DNA of 60,000 nucleotides from Nematostella vectensis (Eukaryota > Cnidaria > Anthozoa > Actiniaria > Edwardsiidae), in the NCBI RefSeq assembly GCF_932526225.1, contig NC_064036.1, positions 16,950,953-17,010,952 on the forward strand, in the 5' to 3' direction. Below are positions 12,601-22,300 of the stretch, piece after piece. Made by a program: the position numbers and the translations under genes. The notes beneath the pieces are model-generated. The model was not told the origin of the DNA. It did not search any database and saw nothing but the letters and a program-made list of their open reading frames with translations. Numbering within the stretch: position 1 is the first letter of the stretch; every line of letters starts with the position of its first letter.

Positions 12601-14237
12601 CAGTACATATGAAGAAACCGTTGTCGTCTTAGGGGTCTGGTACCGAGGAATTTTTTTTCAGAAGCTTTCTCTATTGACTAAAGATGGTCACAGTCACTGT
12701 TTTTCTCTTCTGAATACAATTGAAAAAGTTTGCGAAGCACCTGCGGTACGGCAGCCCTAAAGATGACAAGAATCGTACAGGTTTTCCAAATAAGGAATAT
12801 ATTAGTTTCCTTATATGAAAGTTACCGCGTCTGGGAAAAAAACACAATTTTTGGTTAAATTTTCTTGATGTATAGTATTATGTGCAGATGTATGAACTGA
12901 AAGACAAGCAGTGATACTGTATTTAAATAGTACCAGCCTAGTAACAGGTGGTGTCCTGTGTTCGGAACTTTGAGAGTTGCTTGGGATGAGTCACCCATTT
13001 TGTTTTGGGAGAAGGTTGGTTGTGACGTTATAGCTTACCAACCACAGGAATCCCATTCAGAAATCAGTGCAAGAACGCCTAGTCCAATTCATGTCGAGAA
13101 ACTGTTCTGGAATGTTATCATTTTACACGTACGTTTACGCCTTTGTGAAATAATGGTAGAAATGAAACAAAGATGTTATCATTAGAGTAGATATCAATGC
13201 AACATAGAAGGTTTCTTTTGCAGTCGTGAAAAGGCTACCGTTTTTTTCTAATATTTTCCACAAAAAAACGCCGAGTCATGTAAAACAAAACCGAATTTCT
13301 CTGATTTGAAGAAAAACACCTAAAAAACAAACAAACAAACAAAGAAAGTAATCCATTTTGATGAGACGCAATACAACAAAGGTACCTTCGTCCATCTTCC
13401 CCTTTGAATGGAAAGCGAAATCTCGAAAAGAAAGCTAAACGCACACTCAATTTTGATGCAGCACTTTGGTATTTCAATTGCAAAGTAGAATCGCCGAATA
13501 ATTCAACTGTTTCCATTGTTCCTTCCATTCTTTCCTGAAAACTAAAAACCGGAATATCAAAATTGTTTCGAAATATCGGTAAACAGATCTAAAGATGGTG
13601 ATTATATATAATACATACTCTTTTTTTGCCCTTTTTTTATCAATAAAATTCTAAGAGGCTCAGATAGCTTTAAAATAAGTTTTATTAAAGTGTTCGGGAA
13701 CGTAGAATCAAATAATAGCGACCTGCAATGTTTTTTAAATTTATTATTATTTCTGTCATCTTCTGTTTGAACTGTACTGTCTGAAAATGAAAACGGGTCA
13801 GCCTCAGCTAAAAATTAGACAATCTTAAAAAAATTGTATACATTATGTTCCATTACAAAAACTATGAATATATAAGTTAATAAACATAATGCGTCGACGA
13901 AATTTATGGCTAAACAATAATGACAAAACAAACTTCTGTGCTTGGTATGAAGGCAAAAATAACCAAAAAGCACTCTTTATCTCTTCATATCGATGAACTT
14001 TGAAGATGGCATGAAGTTCGGCGTTCTCTGATTTGCAGTTATATGAGTAATGATTATCTATGTTCGCCTTTTCCTGTTCAAGAATTCGAAACAAACTAAC
14101 AATGCATATAGGCAAGCTTACAAATCCTAAGCATTTAAGTGGGTTTCAACTTGACCTTACGTTAGGATGAAAATATGTTACTTACACAGTGTCAGTGACG
14201 ACGCAATCAGGATGATAAATTCGAATTTCAAACCCAT
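594..14237 (-). CDS. Gene A: secreted or membrane Calx-beta repeat protein (5' part, 16 exons, runs off left edge)
   Basis: Exons in transcript order: 14237-14186, 12288-12174, 11793-11558, 11229-11121, 10473-10244, 9927-9819, 9016-8787, 8357-8249, 7445-7216, 5111-5003, 4449-4223, 3658-3550, 3058-2829, 2465-2360, 1576-1350, 699-594. All have AG/GT borders and phases that join without a break (2534 nt, 844 codons). After a signal peptide the protein is a string of Calx-beta domains. Each is encoded by a short exon (106-115 nt, first strands) and a long exon (227-236 nt, acidic second half), with phase 2 introns inside domains and phase 1 introns between them. Calx-beta repeats bind calcium in Na/Ca exchangers and occur in long adhesion proteins such as ADGRV1, FREM and sponge aggregation factor. 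Which of these classes this belongs to cannot be decided without the C-terminus. Its ATG lies about 2 kb downstream of gene B's stop on the same strand. Confidence 0.88.
841..1310. mobile_element. Inverted-repeat element, about 470 bp
   Basis: Left end GCGCCCGTTTCTCAAAACAC with CCCGAGAAATCTCGGGCCCG mirrors the right end CTCGGGTGTTTCGGGAAACT over about 40 bp. The interior is AT-rich and non-coding. It lies in the gene A intron between exons 15 and 16. Confidence 0.75.
1350..2465 (-). CDS. Gene A exons 14-15: Calx-beta domain 7
   Basis: Exon 2465-2360 (106 nt) encodes TFGFVNKTVSVAESEGNITL.... Exon 1576-1350 encodes NASAPGDFTHKE ... IHDDHVTEGTECFIVRL ... AVCITDNDR. The phases 1, 2 and 1 are conserved. 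The intron between them carries a 33-bp minisatellite (about 1768-2110). Confidence 0.86.
1768..2110. repeat. 33-bp minisatellite
   Basis: About ten units of GGTACTTGGATATTTGTATG plus a purine-rich tail, in the intron between gene A exons 14 and 15. It is not visibly derived from either exon. Confidence 0.85.
2829..3658 (-). CDS. Gene A exons 12-13: Calx-beta domain 6
   Basis: Exon 3658-3550 encodes TIGFTSSSVTVAENAGNLS..., donor GTAAGC. Exon 3058-2829 encodes the second half (HYSSVTF ... NDATLENTESFNI ... VTVTITDHG), donor GTACGC. The G-x-DF turn is absent in this copy (replaced by a polar stretch), so it is a divergent domain. The last roughly 57 nt of exon 12 with its donor are repeated four more times in the following intron. 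Confidence 0.84.
3141..3549. repeat. Tandem copies of the 3' end of gene A exon 12 with its splice donor
   Basis: Four copies of a unit of about 107 bp, each containing the equivalent of exon 12 bases 3550-3606 plus the donor (plus-strand GCTTAC) and about 50 bp of intron. The real exon is the rightmost, slightly diverged copy. Confidence 0.88.
4223..5111 (-). CDS. Gene A exons 10-11: Calx-beta domain 5
   Basis: Exon 5111-5003 encodes DVGFKGSVLRSVREDAGLVN..., and exon 4449-4223 encodes GTAYQGIDYMF ... IFDDEILENDKDFFLVL ... LTIVNDDNG. Donors are GTAAGT and GTGAGT, acceptors TAG and CAG. The 550-bp intron holds a TGATGA-type simple repeat and a MITE with an expanded terminus (4676-4914). Confidence 0.86.
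4676..4914. mobile_element. GC-rich MITE family copy 1, terminus tandemly expanded
   Basis: Termini GCCGTAGCAGG / CCTGCTACGGC. The first 27 bp (CGTAGCAGGGGTGGGGCACT...) occur four times in tandem at the left end. The interior GACCAGTAGGGGCGTGGCTG is shared with copies at 39049 and 41049. Confidence 0.82.
5112..5852. other. Gene A intron 9, unannotated part
   Basis: AT-rich intron sequence 5' of exon 10. I see no exon or recognisable element here. Confidence 0.6.
5853..6121. mobile_element. Foldback MITE, about 270 bp
   Basis: Near-perfect palindrome. The left arm TTACAAGGGCAACGCCCT ... CACTAAATATGCTAG and the right arm CTAGCATATTTAGTG ... AGGGCGTTAGCCCTT, about 115 bp each, surround a 26-bp loop. 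Non-coding. Confidence 0.85.
6122..6420. repeat. Tandem repeat of about 41 bp, seven copies
   Basis: Units of TATCCATTAAAGACTCCGAA followed by ATTCGGACTCTTTTTGGGG, decaying towards the right. Confidence 0.8.
6834..6950 (+). pseudogene. Possible retroelement gag zinc-knuckle fossil
   Basis: A short frame contains RCHHCHRFGHIKRDC, a C-x2-C-x4-H-x4-C zinc knuckle as in Ty1/copia or retroviral-type gag. The upstream frame ends just before it and no pol remains. Could be chance. Confidence 0.3.
6965..7150. mobile_element. Small inverted-repeat element
   Basis: TACCGCTTAATGTAATAACT at the left is mirrored by AGTTATTACATTAAGCGG at the right, with two further internal copies of CTTAATGTAAT. Confidence 0.65.
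7216..8357 (-). CDS. Gene A exons 8-9: Calx-beta domain 4 (recent duplicate)
   Basis: Exon 8357-8249 is nearly identical to exon 6. Exon 7445-7216 shares its 5' part (from 7445 down to about 7372) with exons 5 and 7 but has a diverged 3' part (IIDDSRLEENKTFYL ... NVLNDDTQG). The abrupt change inside the exon suggests the duplication or a gene-conversion endpoint lies there. The donor is GTAGGG. Confidence 0.86.
7446..10243. repeat. Recent tandem duplication of a Calx-beta domain with introns
   Basis: Positions from about 7372 to 8786 match about 8941 to 10243 at an offset of 1570 bp, with exons and introns a few percent apart at most. The right copy lacks about 110 bp of intron near 10134. 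The third copy of the second-half exon (10244-10473) shows a further duplication step. Confidence 0.9.
8787..9927 (-). CDS. Gene A exons 6-7: Calx-beta domain 3 (recent duplicate)
   Basis: Exon 9927-9819 (first half) and exon 9016-8787 (second half, same protein as domain 2 there). Exon 6 differs from exon 8 at two of 109 bases, and the intron between them matches that of domain 4 at an offset of about 1570 bp. This domain is part of a tandem duplication of a whole domain plus introns. Confidence 0.86.
10244..11229 (-). CDS. Gene A exons 4-5: Calx-beta domain 2
   Basis: Exon 11229-11121 (109 nt) gives the first half (KIGFHGDAVRHVKEGVGSVN...) and exon 10473-10244 (230 nt) the second half (GTAVSGVDF ... 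DDFVVEPNKTFYLTL ... HILNDDTRG). Exon 5 differs from exon 7 at only three of 230 bases, so this domain half was copied very recently. Splice borders are CAG acceptors and GTAAGT / GTGTGA donors. Confidence 0.87.
10474..11120. other. Gene A intron 4
   Basis: It contains one arm and loop of the palindromic MITE family (10722-10812, GGCTAAGTTCAAACGTCG...), also seen at 38138 and 40141. Nothing else recognised. Confidence 0.7.
11230..12173. other. Gene A introns around exon 3
   Basis: Outside exon 3 (11558-11793) these introns are unique AT-rich or purine-rich sequence (GATGGGGAT-like runs near 11,880-12,100). No further exon or element seen. Confidence 0.6.
11558..12288 (-). CDS. Gene A exons 2-3: Calx-beta domain 1
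   Basis: Exon 12288-12174 encodes the first half (VGFSASSYTFNENIGTVTIY...), preceded by acceptor TTGCAG and followed by GTAAGT. Exon 11793-11558 encodes the second half with the GNDF motif (usual G-x-DF), a DVIYEDSEEF acidic segment and the terminal VITITDDD calcium-binding-type motif, then donor GTAGAT. Junction phases are 1, 2 and 1. The order of conserved motifs is that of a full Calx-beta domain of about 115 residues. Confidence 0.87.
12340..12567. mobile_element. Inverted-repeat element with G/C runs
   Basis: GAAAATATCCATACGCCCCC at the left is mirrored by GGGGGGTATGGATATTTTC at the right; the interior has GGAAATTCC repeats and a long G run. It sits 50 bp upstream of gene A exon 2. Confidence 0.7.
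12568..14185. other. Gene A intron 1, remainder
   Basis: AT-rich. A 97-codon minus-strand frame at 13235-13528 has no recognisable domain or splice support. Nothing else called. Confidence 0.55.
14186..14237 (-). CDS. Gene A exon 1: start codon and signal peptide
   Basis: The ATG is at 14237-14235. The first residues are MGLKFEFIILIASSLTL, a short basic start and a hydrophobic core typical of a signal peptide. The donor GTAAGT follows a single T, which joins the next exon (12288) to make a Cys codon and continue straight into the first Calx-beta strand. This start is chosen because no coding exon of the same frame was found further 5' and the signal peptide fits an extracellular repeat protein. 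The 5' UTR limit and promoter are not determined. Confidence 0.8.
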
Positions 14238-15774
14238 CCTTGATAACCAAGATCCCGCTCCTCGCCGTATATGCTTGACGTCTCACTTCAATAAACGCTT
14301 TAATAATCAGAGGCAATGAGTAAGAAACGTGGCGGCATGCTTCTGTGACAACCGTATCCAATTGTGTAAGTTCACCTTATTTATTGCGAGGCTCTGGGGG
14401 GGAAAACTGTGTGAAATACTATCCAACGCAAAATCTGAGAAAACCAGTCGGATGGGAGAACCAACCAAATGAGACGTTCTTGTATCTTGTGTTATTAGCA
14501 TTGACCCTTCATGCGTAAACGTGCATTATTCTTCCAGCAACTGTTATGTGAACAACATCATTGGTGTTGCTTCTTTCGTTTTTATTCTTTTTTTTTTGTG
14601 CAGGTCTTACAGCCCCATGATTACTTGGGTTCGCCATGGTATATCCGGCTAATAGCAAAATGTCGAAACACGCAATAACAATATTAACTTTTGGAAAGTA
14701 GAATAAAAATAATAAAAAACACCTGAATACATTCAAATATTTAGATGCAACCAAAAAACCGCAAAGAGATGGAAGTGCAAAAAACAAGGTCAAGCTCAGG
14801 ATTTATGGCAAAGTACATATATGATAAAAATGTTGACGGTGTGTTGTTAACAAATTCTTCACATTACATAATATAAAGACCCCTGGCCATATAAAAGCAA
14901 CTGGTGCGTTAAACTAATTGATCCGTGTCCTTTTCAACAGTAATGTAAGCGTGGGGTGCACTTAGAGTTCCTAGGGGTGATCTGACAGTATATGCGTTTC
15001 GCTATGCTCGTTTCGCTCTGCACTCAGCCACGTCTTATTATACAAAGGACAACGGAGGATTTTACCACGATTATTACAATTCAATACAATACAATACAAA
15101 CTTTATTGAGACTCATCGAAAAAGGCTATTCTGTCATAATTGATTATTATATTCTAAAAAAGTCTTGGCGCTATTTTAGCGTTTGTCGTGCATTGGATCT
15201 CGCTACAAACCATTTGGAACCCATCACCAAAACTTCGGATTTTTTAACACATATAAGCTGCTAATTAGTGCAAAAAGATAGAATACAATAGTAAGAGATA
15301 TGAGGCAATTTTAATTGATTCCACTTAGATATAATTATATCTACGAGATAGCAGGTGTGTTTGAGTAGTCGTTTCTTTGTTTTCTTTATAAATCGTTTTC
15401 TCGAGTTGAGACACCTACGCTGTCTCAAAAGTCGCACAACTTCAAAATACAAAAAAAAAAAGTTCAGTTAAACGATCACATAACTCTTTGTTCTGTTTTC
15501 GACAAGAAGTAATCAGAAATGCAAACTCTGCTGAAATCCCGACAGTGGATTCTTTTGTAAAAACGAGGGGGATGTTATCAACTGTGAAGCGGGGGCGATC
15601 GTTGCTTGAAAAGTAGTTCGATTTCAGTCGCTCATCAAAGAACTGCTGTATTCTTGCTGTTGATCCTTCTGAACACCATTCTTCTGTCTTATAATATATG
15701 TAATATCAAGCTAAGATCCCACAGTGTGGCAAGCATCCATGATTTATTGGCTATCAAGAAGGGATCGCACGGAA
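14238..15774. other. Intergenic region between gene A start and gene B 3' end
   Basis: It should contain gene A's promoter and 5' UTR; no convincing core promoter motif was identified. Near 15,079-15,113 the minus strand reads AATAAAGTTTGTATTG with TATTG repeats, resembling the 3' tail of a non-LTR retrotransposon. Otherwise nothing. Confidence 0.5.
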
Positions 15775-16275
15775 TGCGTTTACACCTTTTGCTTTTCATT
15801 AACGAGAAATACGCATTCATTTTAGCCAAAATTACAAACATTTACGCCGATGTACTGTCATTTAAGCGAAAGTAAAATCATTCGAACTAAAAGGAAATAC
15901 ATTAACGAACTTTACATAATTGAGTGCACACAATTGAATTTTCTTAACATTCATTTACACTATTCGACAACCAGGAATGAAAAATCCATTTTCATTTGCG
16001 CGTTGGTACATAACAATAGCACAAATAAAATATCAATAATACGAGAACTCGCAATCAATACAGTGAAAGAAATATTCATTAACATTTTTATTACAGCAAG
16101 TGCAAACAATAGTATTTTGTGAAAGTAATTTGCATGCTTCTTATAAACGTTAGCGCCTCCGTACAAACAATAAGCCCTTTATGACAAACAATATCCTAAA
16201 AAATGCAATTGTTTTTTTTGGGGGCTAAAATGAATGCGTATTTCTCGTTAATGAAAAGCAAAAGGTGTAAAAGTA
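15775..16275. mobile_element. Inverted-repeat element in the gene B 3' UTR region
   Basis: The arm at 15775-15830 (ACACCTTTTGCTTTTCATTA, ACGAGAAATACGCATTCATT) is the near-perfect reverse complement of the arm at 16222-16275. The inner 400 bp is AT-rich and non-coding. The element starts about 12 bp after gene B's stop codon. Confidence 0.82.
16087..16092 (-). promoter_or_regulatory. Possible polyadenylation signal of gene B
   Basis: TTTATT on the plus strand is AATAAA on the gene strand, about 195 nt past the stop. It lies inside an inverted-repeat element (15775-16275) that would then form part of the 3' UTR. No transcript evidence. Confidence 0.35.
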
Positions 16276-16286
16276 TCATGCTAGTG

Positions 16287-16361
16287 TCAGCTAAAATTGG
16301 CATAGTCGCTGAAGGAATCCAGAAATGCCATTGTGGCCTCGTAGCAGAAGACATATTGCCT
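16287..16361 (-). CDS. Gene B terminal coding exon
   Basis: A pyrimidine-rich acceptor (CTCACCAG) precedes RQYVFCYEATMAFLDSFSDY, ending in ANFS and TGA at 16289-16287. QYxFCYxA is the conserved last helix of PTP domains, and the phase 0 start matches exon 35. This stop separates gene B from gene A. The intron before it (16362-18893) holds nested inverted repeats and a 36-bp array. Confidence 0.87.
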   Translation of the reverse strand, partial: RQYVFCYEATMAFLDSFSDYANFS

Positions 16362-19300
16362 CTGGTGAGAAAAAAAAAAAAAAGGCGAGAAGATGGTCGT
16401 TATTAGGTTTTGTTGAATAAAGTCAGGCGTTCCTGGGTACCTAGAGCCTCCAGACTTCTCTCGTTCAGTGACGCTCAGCCAAAATGCCGCTCGTCACGAC
16501 ATTTTGGCTGAGCGTCACTGGACGAGAGAAGTCTAGAGGGTCTGGTACCCAGGGTTAGTCAGTCGTAGCTATAACAGAAGTTTTCAAAACAGAATTCTAA
16601 AAATATCACAAGTTACGGGAACAAGATCTGAAACACGCCGGTGAAGCCAGCTGTGAAGGAATGTAGCCATGGAGATGGCAAAATAAGGACAAGAATTATT
16701 CTGAAATTACAAAGGCCTAAACTTATTGTTACTTGTCCCGGGTTAGTTTATTTGTCATGTACCAGCCGAAGTGCTTATTCGGGGGAGGCGCTTATGTCAA
16801 AATCTTTTCTCTAGATAAAAAAATCCAATTGAAACACGGGTATTAGGATACTTTGTCGGGGGTAAACAAAAATGCACCCCCAATTTGAGTTGAAAATTGA
16901 ACTCAGCGAATAAAATAATCCGAAATGTCTCCTGCTTTCCGAGTTAGCGAAATCCTTTTTTGATGAGTTGACGGCTCACTTTCTCTTTAAACTTAAACTT
17001 CGCCGCCGACACACGCCGGGGCATGCGACAAGTGCTGTGATCAGGGCTAATTTTTAACATGCTTCCACGGACCGTTGCGTTTCTTCAGGTTTTAAATTAA
17101 AAAAGTTACAGTAAATGGCAGACGATGACCAGGTTATAATTTGATCTACTTCTCCATTAAATACAAGTCGTTTGACAAGAGGTTGTCGTCAACCGGCTTC
17201 GTGACTACGCGAAAAGCCCGTTTGTAAGCATGAGTAAAAATCACTGAAGCACCTCGCTGCATATATTAGCCACTGCATAACTTCAGACTTAGACGCGGTA
17301 GCGGTGGCTAATATATGCTGCTAGGCGCTTCAGTAGTTTTTACCCATGCTTACATGCGGGCTTGTCGCGTAGTCTCAAAGCCGGTTGACGACAACCTTTT
17401 CTCAAAAGACTGTAAGTTCAAAGAGAAAGTGAGCTGTCACTCATCATCATGTCTCATACCGACATCACAACATTGGCCGCAACTAGGCAGGTTTTCGAAA
17501 AATTGAATCGAGCGTTGTTTCACTCCCTTCCTGTTTTATATAGAACCTAAATACAAAGTATAAAGTTCGGAAAGGGCTCGGGCTTTTTACGAACACTAAA
17601 GAGGCATGGTTACACAGTACAATGTTTCCTTCTTGAAATATAAATTTTTTTTATTTTGATGACGTCATCGTATTTTTGCTTCTAGTGACGTCATCGATGA
17701 CGTCACAAACCACGTGACCACAGTTTTGCACCTCTCTTGACACCTACATGACACCTGCCAAGTTTGGTCATACGATGCTTTTAAGGGACGGACGGACGGA
17801 CATCGCATCACGAAAACTCGAGTCGATGGGTTACCAATATTTATTACCATATTTGTTTTATATAACACTTTTTCTTAGGTATGGGGCTCCGCTCACGCGG
17901 CGCAAAGGGAGCTCCGCTGGGACCTCTAACTGGAAAAGCAGGAATTTCGGATAAAGGTTAGAAATATTTTATTCGCTGAGTTCAATATTCAACACAAATT
18001 GGGGATACATTTTTGTTAATTTATTAATAAATCGCTGAAAAAGTATCCTAATCCCGTGATTGAAGGAAGTGAAACATAAAAGTAAAAGAATGGTTTGGCG
18101 CGTAATACTGTCTTTTCTTGTCGATTCCCTTTTAACGTACGTGTTATTCGGCTTTTATTTTGGGGAGGCGCTAATTCTTTAATTTTTCGTCTTAGGAGGA
18201 GGTGCTTATTCAAGCAATTAACGGGATCAAAGGGAAATTAACGGTATCAAAGGGAAATTGGATATGCGCTCCTGGGAGGTAGGGTGGGGGCTGGTTGACC
18301 TGCAATCTTGGTAGGGAGGGAGGGGGCTGGTTGACCTGCGATCTTGGGAAGGAGGGCGGGGGCTGGTTGACCTGCGATCTTGGGGGGGAGGGCGGGGGCT
18401 GGTTGATCTGCGATCCTGGGAAGGAGGGCGGGGGCTGGTTGACCTGCGATCTTGTTAGGGAGGGATTGGGCTGGTTGACCTGCGATCCTGGGAGTTAGGG
18501 TGGGGGCTGGTTGACCTGCGATCCTGGGAGGGAAGGTTGGGGCTGGTTGATCTGCGATCCTGGGAAGGAGGGCGGGGGCTGGTTGACCTGCGATCCTGGG
18601 AAGGAGGGTAGGGGCTGGTTGACCTGCGGTCCTGGGAGGGAGGGCGGGGGCTGGTTGACCTGCGATCCTGGGAAGGAGGGTAGGGGCTGCTTGACCTGCG
18701 ATCCTGGGAGGGAGGGAGGGGGCTGGTTGACCTGCGATCCAGGGAGCGAGGGCGGGGGCTGGTTGACCTGCCATCCTGGGAGGGAGGGTAGGGGCTGGTT
18801 GACCTGCGATCCTGGGAGGGAGGGTGGGGGCTGGTTGATCTGCGATCCTGGGAAGGAGGGTAGGGGCTGGTTGACCTGCGATCCTTTGCTCACCAGGGAT
18901 TCGACAGCTCCCGGCCGTGATGCTCTGAGGACCTTGACGGCCTGGAATACGTCTACAACATGCTCAGCCTTCACCCTGTCTATCACGGACAGTACAGCAC
19001 AAAGAGTGCCACTTCGACCAGCGCCGTTACTAGGATATTATAGAACATATATAAAAACATGTCGTCATCAGCGAGCATTACATTGCGACTGGCACCATTA
19101 TGGGTCATATTGAAACAAGTCAACGATAATATAACGTCAGAAACAGCGTGTCACTACGACCAGCGCTGTTACTAGCGTTTGGGCCATATACGTCAGCTAT
19201 ATAACGCGAATACAATGCCGTAATATAATCACATTAGAGGTATGGAGCGCGGTAAATTACGACGAGTTGAAATGCTTGCTGTATTCACTAGACATCGGTA

Positions 19301-22300
19301 AACAGCGCGTTAAAATACGATAAGCTGACTTATTTACCTGCACTGAACTAGAATAGCGGCGTTACCAGACTGCTGCTGAGAGCTCTGAGTACTCTCTATC
19401 AGGCGGAGAACACTCGACTTGTCAGGTAACTTCTGCTCAGTCCAACCGATGACCTGGAAGTGACGCACTTCCCGCGACGCGCCCTGCAAAGAGAATGATT
19501 AGACGCGCCCTGGAAAGGGAGGTGATTAGACGCGCCCTGGAATGAGAGGTGATTAGACACGCTCTGGAAAGAGAGGTGATTAAACGAGCCCTGGAAAAGG
19601 AGGTGATTAGACGCGCCCTGGAAAAAGAGGTGATTAGAAGCGACCTGGAAGAGAGGTGGTTAGAAGCGACCTGGGAGGTAATAAAACGAGCCCTGGAAAG
19701 GGATGTTATTAAACGCGCCCTGCAAAGAGAGGTAATTAGACGGGCCCTGCAAAGAGAGGTGATTAGATGCGCCCTGGAAAGGAATGTGATTAGACGCGCC
19801 CTGGAAAGAGAGGTGATTAGACGCGCCCTGGAAAGGGAGGTGATCAGACGCACCCTTGAAAGAGAGGTGATTAGATGCGCCTTGGAAAGAGAGGTGATTA
19901 GACGCGCCCTGGAAAGAGAGGTGATTGGACGCGCCCTGGAAAGAGAAGTGATTAAACGCGCCCTGGAAAGAGGGGTGATTAGACGCGCCCTGGAAAGAGA
20001 GGTGATTAGACGCGCCCTGGAAAGGGAGGTGATTAGACGCACCCTTGAAAGAGAGGTGATTAGATGCGCCTTGGTAAGAGAGGTGATAAGACGCGCCCTG
20101 GAAAGAGAGGTGATTAGACGCGCCCTGGAAAGAGAAGTGATTAAACGCGCCCTGGAAAGAGAGGTGATTAGACGCGCCCTGGAAAGAGAGGTGATTAGAC
20201 GCGCCCTGGAAAGGGAGGTGATTAGCGCACCCTTGAAAGAGAGCTGATTAGACGCGCCCTGGAAAGAGAGGTGATTAGACGCGCCCTGTAAAGAGAGGTG
20301 ATTAAGCGCGCCCTGGGAAGAGAGGTGATTAGACGCGCCCTGGAAAGAGAGGTAATAAGACGCGCCCTGGAAAGAGAGGTGATTAGACGCGCCCTTCAAA
20401 AGAGCGGTGATTAGATGCGCCCTAGAAAGGGAGGTGATTAGACGCGCCCTGGAAAGAGAGGTGATTAGACGCGCCTTGGAAAGGGGGTATTTCTTTGGCT
20501 AGGGGGTTTATTCACTTCACGTTCGTGTGATTTTTAAATGCGAGTAGAATTTTGCATTTTCTTTTCATTTTTCAGTCTCCGTTTCCTTCGCTATTGAAAG
20601 CCCGGCTTTGCAAAATCTCATTGGTGGATAATTATCTAATAAAATGTGAATGCTATATATCGTATATCATGTGTTATAACATATCTTATACCATATTATC
20701 ATAGCAACACACCTCCTTGGTGGTGAGGACGAACCTCCTCGTGATAATCTGAGACTCCACGTCCTCGTCTAAAAGTTGAACTTGTATCTTCCCATAACTC
20801 TTGGCGTCACGTGATGGCCAGTACTGCCGGTAACGCTAAACAGATACACAGCGCTCGTACGAGGGTCAGAATTCACCAAAAGGTTGTAATGGTGATGGTG
20901 TTGGTGGTAGAGGTGATGATGGTTTTGGTAATAGGAGTGTTGGTGGTGTTAATGATCGTGATTGTTAGTTGAGGTTGTGGTGATTTTGATATCAGTGGTG
21001 TGATGGCCATGTAGGTGATGATGGCCATGTAGGTGATGATTGTCATGTAGGTGATGATGGTCATGTAGGTGATGATGGCCATGTAGGTGATGATGGCCAT
21101 GTAGGTGATGATGGTCATGTAGGTGATGATGGCCATGTAGGTGATGATGGCCATGTAGGTGATGATGGCCATGTAGGTGATGATGGCCATGTAGGTGATG
21201 ATGGTCATGTAGGTGATGATGGTCATGTAGGTGATGATGGTCATGTAGGTGATGATGGCCATGTAGGTGATGATGGTCATGTAGGTGATGATGGTCATGT
21301 AGGTTTTGATGGTCATGTAGGTGATGATTGTCATGTAGGTGATGATTGTCATGTAGGTGATGATGGCCATGTAGGTGATGATGGCCATGTAGGTGATGAT
21401 GGCCATGTAGGTGATGATGGTCATGTAGGTGATGATGGTCATGTAGGTGATGATGGTCATGTAGGTGATGATGGCCATGTAGGTGATGATGGTCATGTAG
21501 GTGATGATGGTCATGTAGGTGATGATGGTCATGTAGGTGATGATGGCCATGTAGGTGATGATGGCCATGTAGGTGATGATGGTCATGTAGGTGATGATGG
21601 CCATGTAGGTGATGATGGCCATGTAGGTGATGATGGCCATGTAGGTGATGATGGCCATGTAGGTGATGATGGCCATGTAGGTGATGATGGCCATGTAGGT
21701 GACGATGGTCATGTAGGTGATGATGGTCATGTAGGTGATGATGGCCATGTAGGTGATGATGGCCATGTAGGTGACGATGGTCATGTAGGTGATGATGGTC
21801 ATGTAGGTGATGATGGTCATGTAGGTGATGATGGCCATGTAGGTGATGATGGTCATGTAGGTAATGATGGCCATGTAGGTGATGATGGTCATGTAGGTGA
21901 TGATGGTCATGGTGGTGATGATGGTCATATAGGTGATGATGGTCCTGTAGGTGATGATGGTCATGTAGGTGATGATGGTCATGTAGGTGATGATGGTCAT
22001 GTAGGTGTTGATGGTTATAATAGTGGCACGCGCCTAGTGATGGTGTTGATGATTGCGTTAGTGGAGTTTGTGATGGTGGTAGTGGTGTTATGATGCTGAT
22101 GTTAGTGATGATGATAATAGTGGTGATGGTGTTGATGATTGCGTTAGTGGAGTTTGTGATGGTAGTAGTGGTGTTATGATGCTGATGTTAGTGATGATGA
22201 TAATAGTGGTGATGGTGTTGATGATTGCGTTAGTGGAGTTTGTGATGGTGGTAGTGGTGTTATGATGCTGATGTTAGTGATGATGGTAATAGTGGTGATG

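Larger units (their letters stand above)
16750..18215. mobile_element. Large TIR element, about 1.46 kb, with nested insertions
   Basis: The left arm (about 16765-16945, with GGGTATTAGGATACTTTGTC and GAACTCAGCGAATAAA) is matched in reverse by the right arm (about 17930-18215, with TTATTCGCTGAGTTC and AGTATCCTAATCCCG). Between them lie a second foldback (16963-17447) and a dispersed repeat (17650-17900). No transposase frame seen. Confidence 0.72.

Noticed and set aside
13235-13528. A 97-codon minus-strand frame in gene A intron 1
   Set aside because: No domain, no matching splice borders and low-complexity Phe/Lys composition; not called as an exon.
18511-19113. A 200-codon plus-strand frame (Gly/Trp-rich repeats)
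   Set aside because: Antisense of the 36-bp array and exon 35; shadow of a real exon.
19437-20399. A 320-codon frame of SRARLITSL-type repeats
   Set aside because: It arises from the 27-bp splice-site array and reads exon 34 in a wrong frame at its end.
20873-22000. A 375-codon minus-strand frame of MTIITY/MAIITY repeats
   Set aside because: It is a by-product of an 18-bp array without stop codons; composition and position inside an intron give no support for a protein.
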